Notes: generated by a model from the letters alone, not told the origin. A stretch of 64,000 bases of DNA from Liquorilactobacillus satsumensis DSM 16230 = JCM 12392 (GCF_001435195.1 NZ_AZFQ01000019.1:123881-187880); one strand, 5' to 3'. Shown: positions 36,522 through 45,659, counted from the first letter of the stretch. A program made the numbers and translations.

Positions 36522-37208
36522 ATGAGTCGGATATTAATAATTGAGGACGAAAAAAACCTAGCTCGGTTTGTTGAGCTTGAATTACAGCATGAAGGGTACG
36601 AAACAGAAGTCCATTATAACGGGCGGACTGGACTGGAAGCTGCATTAGAAAAAGATTGGGATGCGATTCTCTTGGATCTCATGTTACCTGTGTTAAATGG
36701 ATTGGAAGTTTGCCGGCGTGTGCGTCAGGCTAAAAATACACCGATTATCATGATGACTGCGCGTGACTCTGTCATCGACCGGGTTTCTGGCTTGGATCAT
36801 GGCGCAGATGACTATATCGTCAAGCCGTTTGCCATTGAGGAGTTACTAGCACGTCTGCGTGCACTTTTACGGCGCATTGACATCGAAAGTGAACAAAATG
36901 TTTCTAAACAGACTAAGGTCACTTACCGCGATCTTACGATTGAAAAAGAAAATCGGGTTGTTCGCCGTGGTGATGAAGTGATTGAACTTACCAAAAGAGA
37001 GTATGAACTCCTTTTGACATTGATGGAAAATGTTAATGTTGTTTTAGCACGCGACGTTTTATTGAAAAAAGTTTGGGGTTACGAATCTCAAATTGAGACC
37101 AACGTGGTTGATGTTTATATTCGTTATCTGCGCAATAAAATTGATCGACCTAATGAAGAAAGTTACATTCAGACTGTGCGTGGAACAGGGTATGTGATGC
37201 GTTCGTGA
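36522..37208 (+). CDS. OmpR-family response regulator (ArlR/CsrR-like)
   Basis: Two-domain response regulator of 228 residues. The receiver domain (1-118) has the acidic pair EDE at 9-11, the phosphoacceptor Asp in ILLDLMLP near 52, and the Lys in YIVKPF near 102. The C-terminal winged helix (about 130-226) has [10 protein letters not shown] and the closing VRGTGYVMR. The start ATG at 36522 follows TAGGGGTG; the frame is open 41 codons upstream, but that is AT-rich leader. It overlaps the kinase gene by four bases. Its closest named groups are ArlR/CsrR/LisR by impression only, so the regulon is unknown. Confidence 0.9.
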   Translation: MSRILIIEDEKNLARFVELELQHEGYETEVHYNGRTGLEAALEKDWDAILLDLMLPVLNGLEVCRRVRQAKNTPIIMMTARDSVIDRVSGLDHGADDYIVKPFAIEELLARLRALLRRIDIESEQNVSKQTKVTYRDLTIEKENRVVRRGDEVIELTKREYELLLTLMENVNVVLARDVLLKKVWGYESQIETNVVDVYIRYLRNKIDRPNEESYIQTVRGTGYVMRS

Positions 37209-38731
37209 AAAAAAGTAAAGACATCGTTGCTGCTTTAAAAGAAAAAAGAAAAGAACGGCGGTTTTCGCTCAAATTGAAGTGGTCGTTGGGAACTGCAATT
37301 GGCGTCTTGGCAATTTTTGCGGTCTTTGCCACGCTCTTGTTTCAAAGCTTTTCGAGCTTGATTTTAAGACAGGAGAAGCAATATGCCTCTGATGCACTGT
37401 CAGTAGCTGCTAATCATCTTGCAACGCTTGAAAATGAGCTTAACGAAAGCAATACAAGAAGAGAACTAAGCTCAAGTATTGAAGAAAATGAACAGGAAAG
37501 AGAAGAACCAACCCGTTTGTATTCAAATTCTGTTTTTGTAGCTTTTTCCCGTAAGAACATCGGGGTTGGGGCATATAATTTGAATGGGCAAAAGGTCTTT
37601 TCTTCACGAAAGCTGCCAGTTAATTTTAATATTAAAGAAACAGATACTGGCAAAGTTGTTACGACCGGTGGAACGAACGTCTATGTTGAACGCCGCCCTG
37701 TCATTTCAAAAGGAACGCGTAAAACAATTGGTTATGTTCAGGTCACCAACAGACTGCTCGATTATGACAATACGCGGCACAAATTGGTGTTAATCTTCAT
37801 TGTCTTTGGGATTACAGCGGCCTTTGCCAGTGCAATTCTAGGTTATGTACTGGCATCGTGGCTATTACGTCCAATTGATGTGATCAATGCTACAATTAAT
37901 AAGATCAATGGGGCAGAAGAAGGCGATCCGATCGCTGATATTCGGGTTCCTGAGATGAAACATCAAGATGAATTGACAGACTTGAGCAGGCTTTTTAATG
38001 ACATGCTTGATCGCATGCAACGTTACATTGAGCAGCAACAGCAGTTTGTGGAAGACGTCTCACACGAACTGAGGACGCCAGTTGCGATTATTCAAGGACA
38101 CTTAGATCTTTTGAATCGCTGGGGCAAAGATGACCCGCAGGTTTTGGCAGAGTCAATTTCAGCTTCATTGCAAGAAATTACGCGCATGAAAAGTCTAGTG
38201 CAGGAAATGTTGGATCTTTCTCGGGCTGAACAGGTTGAAATTCATTTTGGAAAAGAAGTTACTGATGCACGTGAAGTTGCACTGCAAGTTTTCAATAATT
38301 TTAAAATGATTCATCCAGATTTTGTTTTCTTGATTGATGATGATCTGAAGGACGAAACACCTGTTAAGATCTATCGTAATCACCTTGAACAGGTGTTGAT
38401 TATTTTAATGGATAATGCGGTTAAGTATTCGCAAAAACGCAAAGAGGTTCATTTATCTGTCTCGAAAAATGAACGCTACGTCGACCTTGCTGTCCAGGAT
38501 TTTGGTGAAGGGATTGCACAGCAAGATATTGCACGCGTCTTTAATCGCTTCTACCGTGTTGATAAAGCGCGCAGTCGCGATGCTGGTGGAAATGGCCTGG
38601 GACTGTCAATTGCACAGCGTTTAATAGAGGGCTATCATGGACAATTAACGGTCGAGAGTGTCCTAGGACAAGGATCAGTTTTCCGGATTTCATTACCGTT
38701 AATAATTAAGGAACAAAAGAATGCGGATTAG
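37205..38731 (+). CDS. Sensor histidine kinase (ArlS-like)
   Basis: Membrane kinase of 508 residues. First membrane segment about 28-52, an extracytoplasmic domain of about 140 residues (with an acidic Glu-rich stretch near 90-105), second segment about 195-220, HAMP domain about 218-275, HisKA with [15 protein letters not shown] near 285 (His is the phosphoacceptor), and HATPase_c with DNAVKYS, GEGI and GGNGLGLSI boxes. It starts at GTG 37205, overlapping the regulator stop as GTGA, so the pair is translationally coupled. The signal is not evident. A very long hairpin follows. Confidence 0.92.
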   Translation: MKKSKDIVAALKEKRKERRFSLKLKWSLGTAIGVLAIFAVFATLLFQSFSSLILRQEKQYASDALSVAANHLATLENELNESNTRRELSSSIEENEQEREEPTRLYSNSVFVAFSRKNIGVGAYNLNGQKVFSSRKLPVNFNIKETDTGKVVTTGGTNVYVERRPVISKGTRKTIGYVQVTNRLLDYDNTRHKLVLIFIVFGITAAFASAILGYVLASWLLRPIDVINATINKINGAEEGDPIADIRVPEMKHQDELTDLSRLFNDMLDRMQRYIEQQQQFVEDVSHELRTPVAIIQGHLDLLNRWGKDDPQVLAESISASLQEITRMKSLVQEMLDLSRAEQVEIHFGKEVTDAREVALQVFNNFKMIHPDFVFLIDDDLKDETPVKIYRNHLEQVLIILMDNAVKYSQKRKEVHLSVSKNERYVDLAVQDFGEGIAQQDIARVFNRFYRVDKARSRDAGGNGLGLSIAQRLIEGYHGQLTVESVLGQGSVFRISLPLIIKEQKNAD

Positions 38732-38795
38732 CTCAACGATACTGAAATCCAATCAGTTAAATAGGTTTTAGAGTAATTTAATAGCAAGAGAGTGT

Positions 38796-38865
38796 GACAA
38801 AAGTGAAGTGCCCCATAATTGTTAGATTTGTTTGTCTAACAATTATGGGGCACTTCACTTTTGTC
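38796..38865. terminator. 31-bp perfect hairpin between convergent genes
   Basis: The arms 38796-38826 and 38835-38865 are perfect inverted repeats of 31 bases around the loop TTTGTTTG. It lies between the kinase gene (plus) and ponA (minus) and would serve as a bidirectional terminator, although neither side has a long T run. The outer arms GACAAAAGT / ACTTTTGTC match the terminator palindrome of the subtype I repeat; the inner 22 bp do not. Confidence 0.8.
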
Positions 38866-38895
38866 TCGACCTTTTCTATTTATGAAATTGAGGCT

Positions 38896-41205
38896 TTATT
38901 GGCCATTTTGCTCTTCAGAACTCGACGAAGATGAAGATGACGAAGATTCGCTGCTAGAAGGACTCTCCGAAGTGGTCTGAGAACTCTGCGACGATGAGCT
39001 GCTTGAAGAAGGTTGTGAACTTGAACTCGACGAACTTGAACTCGATGAACTTGAACTCGACGAACTCGAACTTGACGAACTTGAACTTGACGAACTCGAA
39101 CTGGATGAACTTGAACTCGACGAACTCGAACTGGATGAACTTGAGCTTGACGAACTGGTTGAATCCGATGACGAGGTCGTGGTTTCAGGTGAGCCTGCAA
39201 GATAAAGTTCACGCACACCATTAACAGTTTTAACGTATACATTGCTAGGTTTTTCCCAATCAGTATTGGTTTTACCTTCCGAAAGGTATTCCATTGCGTA
39301 TTTATAGAAGTAAGACGCAATCCGCGATGATGACGAAGTCAGATAGTTCCCAGATTCATAGGGGTGATCATAGCCTACCCAAACCGAAATTGAATAGTGT
39401 TTTGTATAACCGTTAAACCAAGAATCCATATCAGTCGAAGAAGGGAACTTAGAAGCAACGTCGGATGGGTAACTATTTGTTCCTGTTTTGCCAGCTTGAT
39501 ATAATCCGCTAATGTTGGCATATCGTCCAGTTCCGGAACTGCTTGTGATTACGTCTTTAAGCATATCGGTAATCATGTAGGCAGTTGAAGATTGCATAAC
39601 TTGTTTTCCAGAACTTGAATAAGATTTTGTTTCGCCATCAGCTGTCTCAATACTATTAATATAGGTTGGTGAATAATAAGTTCCACCATTGGCAAAGGCG
39701 GCATAAGCTGCTGCATTTTGCAAGGTAGATGAAGGAAGACCAATTCCGTTTTGGAATTCAAGGGTCTTGCTATACTTCATCCCTAACTTGCTGACAAAGT
39801 TTTGAGCTTTTGTAATTCCAACAGCCTCAAGCGCTCTGATTGCTGGGATATTCCGGGACTGAATTAAGGCATTGCGCATTGTCATTGTGCCTAGATGTTC
39901 GTGATCAAAATCTGAAAGTTCGATGCTGGTTCCCGGATAGACGTAGCTAGTATCTTTTAGCTGATGATAAGTTGCCCAACTGAGATATTCAATTGCTGGG
40001 CCGTAATCCATCAACGGTTTTGCAGTCGAGCCGTTTGTTCGATCCGTTTGAACAGCACGATTGAGACCGTATGTCACATTACCGGTCTTGCGGCCACCAA
40101 TCATGGCGACTACTTTGCCGTTATTAGGATCGACAACCGTAGAAGCTACTTGGAGCTTATTATCCGGATAAGAGATCGCAGAAGAGTTATTAGCCAGATT
40201 ATAGAGACGTTCCTGTGCTTTCATATTCAGGTTTGTATAAATTTTAAGGCTGTTCTTGTAAGGATCATAACCTTTAGCACGTGCTTCTTGAATAACCTGC
40301 TTAAGATAAGAATCGGCGATCTTGGCTTTTTGGCTGGTCTGAGTAGCGCTGTGATTTGTGACAAGATCTTTTTTAACATCTTCTTGTTTTGCCTGTTTTG
40401 CTTGCGCGCTTGTAATTTTTTTGTTGGCGACCATTGCATCTAAGACCTCATTGCGTCGACTTGTTGCAAGCGTAGCATTTGAGATTGGATTATAGCTTGA
40501 AGGCGCATTTGGAATTCCTGCAATCATTGCAGTTTGCGCCAAGTCGAGCTTAGCCAGTGATTTTCCATAGTAATAATAAGCGGCAGTTTGCATGCCATAA
40601 GTACTGTCACCCATAAAGACTTTGTTAACGTAGAAAGTCAAGATTTGTTCTTTACTATAAGTATTATCCATCTTCAAAGCGAGCCAGGCTTCCTGCGCTT
40701 TACGTTTGAAAGTTTGATCGGAACGTTTAGTAGAGAAAAATGATAACTTGATCAATTGCTGATCTAGCGTACTACCACCTTGTAACCCAGAAGACCGCGA
40801 AACGTTTGAGACGGCTGCACCGAGGATTCTGACCGGGTCAACTCCATGGTGTTTGTAGAAGCGCCGATCTTCAATTGAAACGACAGCGTCTTTTAAAGTT
40901 TGTGGAATATTTTTACTTTCGACATACTGGCGGTTTTGTGAACCAAGGCTGAGAATTTTTTTACCTTCAGAATCATAAATGACCGTCGAGCCGGTACTTG
41001 AAAGTGCTTTTTCAGTGAGGGCAGGAGCGCTCTTAGCATAAATGAAAAAGACGGTTGCTCCTAAAGCAACCACAACTTCGAGGACAACTAATAAAGTTAA
41101 TAATGTTCTTTTGAAGATTCTCCCGAACTTACTTCGGGGTTTGGTCTTCTTGGTGCTCTTTTTGCGACGCGCCACGCGCGAAAGCTTTGGATCTTGATTA
41201 CTCAT
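38896..41205 (-). CDS. ponA: Class A penicillin-binding protein 1A with serine-rich tail
   Basis: Bifunctional peptidoglycan synthase of 769 residues. Basic cytoplasmic tail, membrane anchor about 33-55, GT51 glycosyltransferase domain (EDRRFYKHHGVD near 111, GGSTLDQQLIK near 142), and transpeptidase domain with STAKP near 404 (active Ser), SRN near 458 and KTGTN near 584. The last 95 or so residues are almost pure serine, encoded largely by 15-bp repeats. ponA of B. subtilis also has a disordered tail and also follows recU. The ATG is inside the recU 3' end (eight-base overlap), so the two are coupled. Confidence 0.95.
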   Translation of the reverse strand: MSNQDPKLSRVARRKKSTKKTKPRSKFGRIFKRTLLTLLVVLEVVVALGATVFFIYAKSAPALTEKALSSTGSTVIYDSEGKKILSLGSQNRQYVESKNIPQTLKDAVVSIEDRRFYKHHGVDPVRILGAAVSNVSRSSGLQGGSTLDQQLIKLSFFSTKRSDQTFKRKAQEAWLALKMDNTYSKEQILTFYVNKVFMGDSTYGMQTAAYYYYGKSLAKLDLAQTAMIAGIPNAPSSYNPISNATLATSRRNEVLDAMVANKKITSAQAKQAKQEDVKKDLVTNHSATQTSQKAKIADSYLKQVIQEARAKGYDPYKNSLKIYTNLNMKAQERLYNLANNSSAISYPDNKLQVASTVVDPNNGKVVAMIGGRKTGNVTYGLNRAVQTDRTNGSTAKPLMDYGPAIEYLSWATYHQLKDTSYVYPGTSIELSDFDHEHLGTMTMRNALIQSRNIPAIRALEAVGITKAQNFVSKLGMKYSKTLEFQNGIGLPSSTLQNAAAYAAFANGGTYYSPTYINSIETADGETKSYSSSGKQVMQSSTAYMITDMLKDVITSSSGTGRYANISGLYQAGKTGTNSYPSDVASKFPSSTDMDSWFNGYTKHYSISVWVGYDHPYESGNYLTSSSSRIASYFYKYAMEYLSEGKTNTDWEKPSNVYVKTVNGVRELYLAGSPETTTSSSDSTSSSSSSSSSSSSSSSSSSSSSSSSSSSSSSSSSSSSSSSSSSSSSSSQPSSSSSSSQSSQTTSESPSSSESSSSSSSSSSEEQNGQ
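39017..39151. repeat. Nine tandem 15-bp repeats inside ponA
   Basis: On the plus strand the unit is GAACTTGAACTCGAC, with variants at a few positions (T/C, GAT/GAC, TGG). Nine units run head to tail and each encodes five Ser on the minus strand. Because 15 is divisible by three, gain or loss of units would change tail length without shifting the frame. Confidence 0.88.
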
Positions 41206-41830
41206 GATGTGCTCCTTTTACATTCCGAAGATTTTCAATCAGCTTGTCAACGCAGGTTAAGTACGGAATTAGTGGTTGGAACTGATACGCAATTGCGAAA
41301 CCACTGTCTGCAATAATTTTCTTTGGGATCGATTTACGCCCATGCGTTTGTTGATCCCAATACTCAAAAAGAGTCGCTGCAGGAAGCAGAAATAACTCTT
41401 GAGTTATCGAAAATTTAATAATGGTAAAACAGATTCCAGCTTGCCTGACGCAGGCTTTCATATGATTGATTTGATGCTCGTGAAAGTTATTGAGCGGAAA
41501 CGAGGTTTTATTACGCGTTTCCTTAGCCTCAAAATCAAGGTAATACCCGTGATATACTCCATTGTAATCAGTGGTTGATGCCTGCTTGAAATAAGCCTCT
41601 TTAATGACTGCAGCACTGCGTCTAGGATAATCAACCTGTACTATTTGAATGGGCACAGGTTTCTTGTGAATAACTGCAACTTGCTGCTGCAAGTAATAAA
41701 GATTACTTTGGTTTAGTTCTTCTTCCAGTGACATGCCACGATTGCCAAAGATAACATCACGCTGATTTTTGCGGGCGTGTCCCGCAGAATTTGGGTTGTA
41801 GTCCTGGCCGTTTGGATATCTAATGACCAT
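41198..41830 (-). CDS. recU: Holliday junction resolvase RecU
   Basis: Gram-positive junction resolvase of 210 residues, acting in recombination and chromosome segregation. N-terminal MVIRYPNGQ and HARKNQRDVIFGNRGMSLE are the family opening. The nuclease core has GVYHGYYLDFEAKETRNKTSF (given in part) with the catalytic D-x-E-x-K near 120, and the NNFHEHQINHM segment follows. A good promoter lies just upstream on the minus strand: TTGCCA and TATAAT with 17-base spacing (41855-41883). It is co-transcribed with ponA, the same pair as recU-ponA in B. subtilis, and divergent from the ypsA-like gene. Confidence 0.95.
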   Translation of the reverse strand: MVIRYPNGQDYNPNSAGHARKNQRDVIFGNRGMSLEEELNQSNLYYLQQQVAVIHKKPVPIQIVQVDYPRRSAAVIKEAYFKQASTTDYNGVYHGYYLDFEAKETRNKTSFPLNNFHEHQINHMKACVRQAGICFTIIKFSITQELFLLPAATLFEYWDQQTHGRKSIPKKIIADSGFAIAYQFQPLIPYLTCVDKLIENLRNVKGAHHE

Positions 41831-41960
41831 ACTTCCATCCCTCCCATTCGACTTATTATACCAACAACATACAAACTTGGCAAAAGGACAGGAAACTTGT
41901 CTGCTAGTACTAAATTTTCATATAATAGGTTGGGAATTATGTTTAGAAGGGAAGACATCC

Positions 41961-42524
41961 ATGAGAATCTGGTTGACCGGTTATCGTAGTTATGAATTGA
42001 ATATTTTCAAAGATTCTGACCCCAAAGTTGAAGTTATCAAAAATACGCTCAAAGAATGTCTAATCCAGCAAATGGCTGATGGATTGGACTGGGTGCTAGC
42101 CGGAGGACAGTTGGGAATTGAACAGTGGGGGCTTGAGGCAGCCACGGAGCTTAAAAATGATTACCCAGAATTAAAGAGTGCGTTGATGCAGCCCTATCAG
42201 GAATTTGAAAAAAATTGGCGTGCAGATAAACAAAGCAAGTTTCAAGCGCTAAAAGCTGCGGTTTCGTTTTCTGCGAGTGTTAGTCAAACACCATACAATA
42301 ATCCGCAACAATTACGCAATTGGCAAAATTTTATGCTGACACATACAGAAGGCGCTCTATTGGTGTATGATCCTGAATATGAGGGAAAAGCCAAATATGC
42401 TTATTCCGCGATTAAAAAATTTCAAGAAACGCATGATTACACGCTAACGCTAGTTGACATGGACTGGCTCGAAACGAGTGCGCGCGATTTTTTTGAGAGA
42501 AAAAACGAGAATGATTTGCAATAG
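41961..42524 (+). CDS. UPF0398/DUF1273 SLOG-domain protein (YpsA-like)
   Basis: Protein of 187 residues with a single Rossmann-like SLOG domain. MRIWLTGYRSYELNIF and the glycine motif VLAGGQLGIEQWGLEAA near 46-62 match the YpsA family; ALLVYDPEYEGKAKYA near 130 is the second conserved block. B. subtilis YpsA affects cell division and stands next to gpsB, as here. The nucleotide ligand is undetermined. It starts at ATG 41961; the frame is open upstream, but that region overlaps the recU promoter zone. A promoter candidate is TTGTCT / TATAAT (41897-41926, spacer 18). Confidence 0.9.
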   Translation: MRIWLTGYRSYELNIFKDSDPKVEVIKNTLKECLIQQMADGLDWVLAGGQLGIEQWGLEAATELKNDYPELKSALMQPYQEFEKNWRADKQSKFQALKAAVSFSASVSQTPYNNPQQLRNWQNFMLTHTEGALLVYDPEYEGKAKYAYSAIKKFQETHDYTLTLVDMDWLETSARDFFERKNENDLQ

Positions 42525-42591
42525 GTGAAAATTCTGGTATAATTAACAGAGTTGTAAAGTTAGTTTTCTAGAGAATACGAGGTGCATTTCT

Positions 42592-42933
42592 GTGGATAAG
42601 ATAAATTTCACGCCTAAAGACATTGTAAACAAAAATTTCAAACCTAAAATGCGTGGCTATGATCCGGCAGATGTAGATGAGTTCCTTGATGATGTAATTA
42701 AGGATTATGAAACGTATTCTAAAGAAACACAGCGCTTGCAGATGGAAAATGATCGTTTGGTTAGCAAGGTTGACGAGTTGACCAAACAGCTTGCCGTTGG
42801 AAAGAGCGGTCAAGTTAGTCATCCAACATCCAATGTGACGAACATGGATATCTTGAAGCGCTTATCCAACCTTGAGCGTCATGTGTTTGGCGCTCAGTTG
42901 AATGATGATGCCGATCAGGACAGTCGGTTCTAA
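42592..42933 (+). CDS. gpsB: Cell division protein GpsB
   Basis: DivIVA-like adaptor of 113 residues that connects PBPs and cell-division proteins, shuttling class A PBPs such as PonA between septum and side wall. N-terminal DivIVA domain with [12 protein letters not shown] and [19 protein letters not shown], then a coiled coil (about 40-65), a short linker, and a C-terminal helical trimerisation part ([15 protein letters not shown]). It starts at GTG 42592. A clear promoter, TTTGCA / TATAAT with 17 bases between (42515-42543), overlaps the end of the ypsA-like gene. Its neighbour order ypsA-gpsB-rnpB is the same as in B. subtilis. Confidence 0.95.
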   Translation: MDKINFTPKDIVNKNFKPKMRGYDPADVDEFLDDVIKDYETYSKETQRLQMENDRLVSKVDELTKQLAVGKSGQVSHPTSNVTNMDILKRLSNLERHVFGAQLNDDADQDSRF

Positions 42934-42950
42934 TTAACTGAGACATATTT

Positions 42951-43332
42951 GATGATGTTCTCTGGTAATCGCGGTCTGCTTTATGCAGGCTGAGGAAAGT
43001 CCAAGCTTGCACAAGCTGAGATGCTTGTAGTGATCGTGCTTGCTGAAAAAATAAGGCAAGGTACCTTAGGGTAACGGCAGATAAAAGAGCTAAGGCTTCG
43101 GCTATGCTCGAGTAGTCTTGAAAGTGCCACAGTGACGAAGCAGTGTTAGAAATGGCATTGGTGGAACGAGGTAAACCCCGCGAGCAGGTAACCCAAACTT
43201 TGGTAGGGGCGCTTCATGACGGAAATGAACTAATCATGGGGGCAGGCATTTTGCCTGGAGATAGATGATTACCACCGATTCTGGTTTCCTGAACCAGATG
43301 ACGTACGGAACGTGGCTTATAGAGGACTCATC
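42951..43332 (+). ncRNA. rnpB: RNase P RNA, type B
   Basis: Catalytic RNA of tRNA 5' processing. Conserved blocks in order: GAGGAAAGTCC, GGCAAGGTACC, GAAAGTGCCACAGTGACGAAG (partly quoted), GTGGAACG.GGTAAACCCC, CCCAAA.TTTGGTAGGGG, and GATAGATGATTACCACC. The ends pair as GATGATGTTCTCT / AGAGGACTCATC, which sets the boundaries to within a few bases. The bacillus-type layout (B) is indicated by the region between the first and second blocks. It lies directly after gpsB and is followed by a strong terminator. Confidence 0.95.
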
Positions 43333-43340
43333 ACAGGACT

Positions 43341-43380
43341 GGCTAGGAGTATTTTCGGATATTCCTAGCCTTTTTCTTTT
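43341..43380 (+). terminator. Terminator of rnpB
   Basis: GGCTAGGAGTAT pairs with ATATTCCTAGCC (one G-T), loop TTTCGG, then TTTTTCTTTT. The T run ends 25 bases before the next ATG. Confidence 0.93.
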
Positions 43381-43405
43381 GAAAAATAAACGAGGGATGA
43401 ACAAA

Positions 43406-44575
43406 ATGAAAAAATATAAACTACTGGCAACTGCCGCTGCTGGAATTGAAGGCTTAGTGGGAAATGAGTTGCGTCATTTAGGTTACGAGGCGCAAGTCGA
43501 AAACGGGCGTGCACGCTTTCAGGGAACATTTGAGGATATTTTACGAACTAATTTGTGGCTGCGAACTGCAGATCGTGTCAAGATTATTATTGCAGAATTT
43601 AAGGCAACCTCATTTACTGAACTTTTTGATCACGTCAATGCGTTGCCGTGGGATGAATATCTACCTTTGGATGCAGCTTTTCCGGTAGAGGGTAAATCCC
43701 AGAAGTCGAAACTCTTTAGTGTGCCAGATGTCCAATCGATCGTCAAAAAAGCAATCGTGGACAAAATGAGTAGCGTATACCATAGACGGACACGCTTGCC
43801 TGAAACTGGTGCAAAGTATCCGTTGGAAGTTGCCTTGAATAAGGACATGGTTCTTTTGACACTGGATACAACTGGTTCCAGCTTGTTTAAGCGCGGCTAT
43901 CGGATTGAAAAAGGACCCGCTCCCTTAAAGGAAAACATGGCCGCGGCCTTAGTCCTACTGGCACATTGGTATCCGGAAAAACCATTCGTTGACCCAGTTT
44001 GCGGGTCAGGAACTATTCCGCTGGAAGCTGCGCTAATCGGACATAATATTGCCCCTGGATTTAATCGTGATTTTATTTGTGAAAGCTGGCCGAATGTACC
44101 TCAAGGATTGGCCGAACAGTTGCGGGCAGCTGCCGATGCACAGGCAGATTATGAGCGTGAATTGGATATCACGGGTTACGATATCGATGGAAAGATGATT
44201 GAGATTGCACGATTGAATGCACGCGAGGCAGGATTACTGCATAATGTGCATTTTAAGCAATTAGCAGTCAAAGATTTCAAGACTACTAAGCAAAACGGTG
44301 TGATTGTTGCTAATCCGCCGTACGGTGAACGACTCAGTGATCAAGAGGCGGTGCGGGAGCTTTATCGCCAAATGGGAGATGTCTACCGGCCGTTAACTTC
44401 TTGGAGCAAGTATATTCTGACCAGCGATTTGCAGTTTGAGAGTTACTATGGTCAGCGTGCCACCAAGCGGCGTAAACTTTATAATGGTTCTCTTAGAACA
44501 GATCTCTTTCAGTACTGGGGACAGCGACCAAGTAAGAAAAATCCCGCCAGTCAACGTCCAAATTCAAAGGACTAA
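43406..44575 (+). CDS. Class I SAM-dependent RNA methyltransferase (YpsC/RlmL-like)
   Basis: Protein of 389 residues with a THUMP domain (about 50-155) followed by a Rossmann methyltransferase domain. FVDPVCGSGTIPLEAALI near 195 is motif I, and the catalytic NPPYG motif is in IVANPPYGERL near 305. It corresponds to B. subtilis YpsC, a putative 23S rRNA N2-guanine methyltransferase of the RlmL N-terminal type. The ATG at 43406 is preferred to the ATG at 43397, because GAGGG sits ten bases before the former but one base before the latter. It lies downstream of rnpB, as in Bacillus. Confidence 0.9.
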   Translation: MKKYKLLATAAAGIEGLVGNELRHLGYEAQVENGRARFQGTFEDILRTNLWLRTADRVKIIIAEFKATSFTELFDHVNALPWDEYLPLDAAFPVEGKSQKSKLFSVPDVQSIVKKAIVDKMSSVYHRRTRLPETGAKYPLEVALNKDMVLLTLDTTGSSLFKRGYRIEKGPAPLKENMAAALVLLAHWYPEKPFVDPVCGSGTIPLEAALIGHNIAPGFNRDFICESWPNVPQGLAEQLRAAADAQADYERELDITGYDIDGKMIEIARLNAREAGLLHNVHFKQLAVKDFKTTKQNGVIVANPPYGERLSDQEAVRELYRQMGDVYRPLTSWSKYILTSDLQFESYYGQRATKRRKLYNGSLRTDLFQYWGQRPSKKNPASQRPNSKD

Positions 44576-44613
44576 GATCAGCGGAAAAGATATGTAGTAA
44601 AAATTTCGCGGAG

Positions 44614-44794
44614 CGGGGCTGTGCCAAAAGTTAAATTTTGGTACAGGCCCGCTTTTATTCTGGATAAACGTGTTCCATAAGTCAAAATTCTCCGTCTAAC
44701 TTTGAATTGCTCATAGCAAAGTATGCGCTATGTTCGTAATTTCGAGTTAGTACTCAAATTTTCCCGACTTATGTCACACTCTCTTCTTTTTTTT
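44614..44794. repeat. Subtype I foldback repeat, complete, inverted orientation
   Basis: Same order as the copy at 6942-7116: palindrome GCGGGGCTGTGCCAAAA / TTTTGGTACAGGCCCGC, linker CTTTTATTCTGGATAAAC, right half TCCATAAGTCAAAATTC, core, and left half ending GACTTATGTCACACTCTC. In the palindrome both arms have changed together relative to other copies (A to C on one side, T to G on the other), keeping the base pair. It lies between two convergent genes and could terminate both. Confidence 0.88.
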
Positions 44795-44855
44795 AATCGA
44801 AAGGGTATAATCAAAGGTGTTCTCAGCTTTGATGAACAGCAAGATCATAGCAGTT

Positions 44856-45254
44856 TTACTTTAATTTGTGCAACCCTTGAGTAGCTAAAGTGTGTGCGCC
44901 TTTATTTTCTTTTTCCGGGATCCAGCGATTGATGACTAACGGAAAGGTTTCTTGCAGTGTTAATAGCTGTTGCAATTGTTGCGGATAGCTTTTGGAATAC
45001 TTTTTTGCAAGACTATCCATCACAATCCGGCTATCACTGAAAAAGAGAATGGTTTCGGCAGGTTGGGCGAATTCGGCAAGCTTTTTCCAGCCTGCAATGG
45101 CTGCATTAAATTCTGCTTCATGATTGGAGCTGGGGGGAAGCTGTTGCGAAAACTGATATTGTTTTTGGGCAGCCACAATTAGGATTCCAGCGCTGCTGGG
45201 TCCAGGGTTGCCTTTAGTTGCTGCATCCGTGTATAATTTGAGCAGTTCGATCAC
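44856..45254 (-). CDS. RNase HI-like protein
   Basis: Protein of 132 residues with the RNase H fold. Catalytic Asp in LYTDAATKGNPGP near residue 9, Glu in SNHEAEF near 46, and Asp in FFSDSRIV near 74. The fourth carboxylate, normally Asp in an N..AD.LA motif, is replaced: here the motif reads NKGAHTLA. It resembles the short RNase HI-type proteins of Gram-positives (YpeP-like) rather than classical RnhA. Whether it cleaves RNA-DNA hybrids is open. It has its own start ATG with upstream AGGAGTGA, and it is divergent from ebsA. Confidence 0.82.
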   Translation of the reverse strand: MIELLKLYTDAATKGNPGPSSAGILIVAAQKQYQFSQQLPPSSNHEAEFNAAIAGWKKLAEFAQPAETILFFSDSRIVMDSLAKKYSKSYPQQLQQLLTLQETFPLVINRWIPEKENKGAHTLATQGLHKLK

Positions 45255-45275
45255 TCCTAGAAAGGTGTTTTATTT

Positions 45276-45659
45276 ATGAAAACTAAATTTTGGTACCAAC
45301 CTGATTTTGCGATGGCAATTACATGCTGGTCATATACCTTTATGATACTCCTTGCAGGCTTTTTATTGTGGCTTGAGATCACAGTTTTTCAAGTTTGGTC
45401 AGGAATCGTTTTTATATTATTTGGAATTGCGGTTTTGCTGCAGCTGTTTTTAAGATGGGTCGAAATTACGCCAGACTCGCAGTTCCTGATTCTGCACACT
45501 GTTTTGCCGCAGAATACGAAAAAGATCAAATTAAACACGATTCGTAATGTTTCCTCAAGCAAGACTGGAATCTCCTTTAGGGATGACCAACGTCAGTATA
45601 AAATTATCATGTTAAAGAATAAGAAACAAATGCTATATAATCTGATTAGTAAGGACTAA
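45276..45659 (+). CDS. EbsA family membrane protein
   Basis: Protein of 127 residues with two membrane segments (about 12-33 and 38-58) followed by a cytoplasmic domain resembling a PH-like fold (VEITPDSQFLILHTVLP, then KKIKLNTIRNV). The opening KTKFWYQPDFAMAITCWS fits the EbsA family, named from the enterococcal pheromone-binding-related locus, where the gene also lies close to an RNase HI-like gene. Function is not established. SD AGAAAGGTG precedes the ATG. Confidence 0.72.
   Translation: MKTKFWYQPDFAMAITCWSYTFMILLAGFLLWLEITVFQVWSGIVFILFGIAVLLQLFLRWVEITPDSQFLILHTVLPQNTKKIKLNTIRNVSSSKTGISFRDDQRQYKIIMLKNKKQMLYNLISKD

Noticed and set aside
38880-39320. Open frames on both strands over the ponA tail (Asn/Ser-rich on plus, Arg/Val-rich on minus)
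   Set aside because: They are by-products of the 15-bp Ser repeat being free of stops in other frames. They lack SDs and family resemblance.
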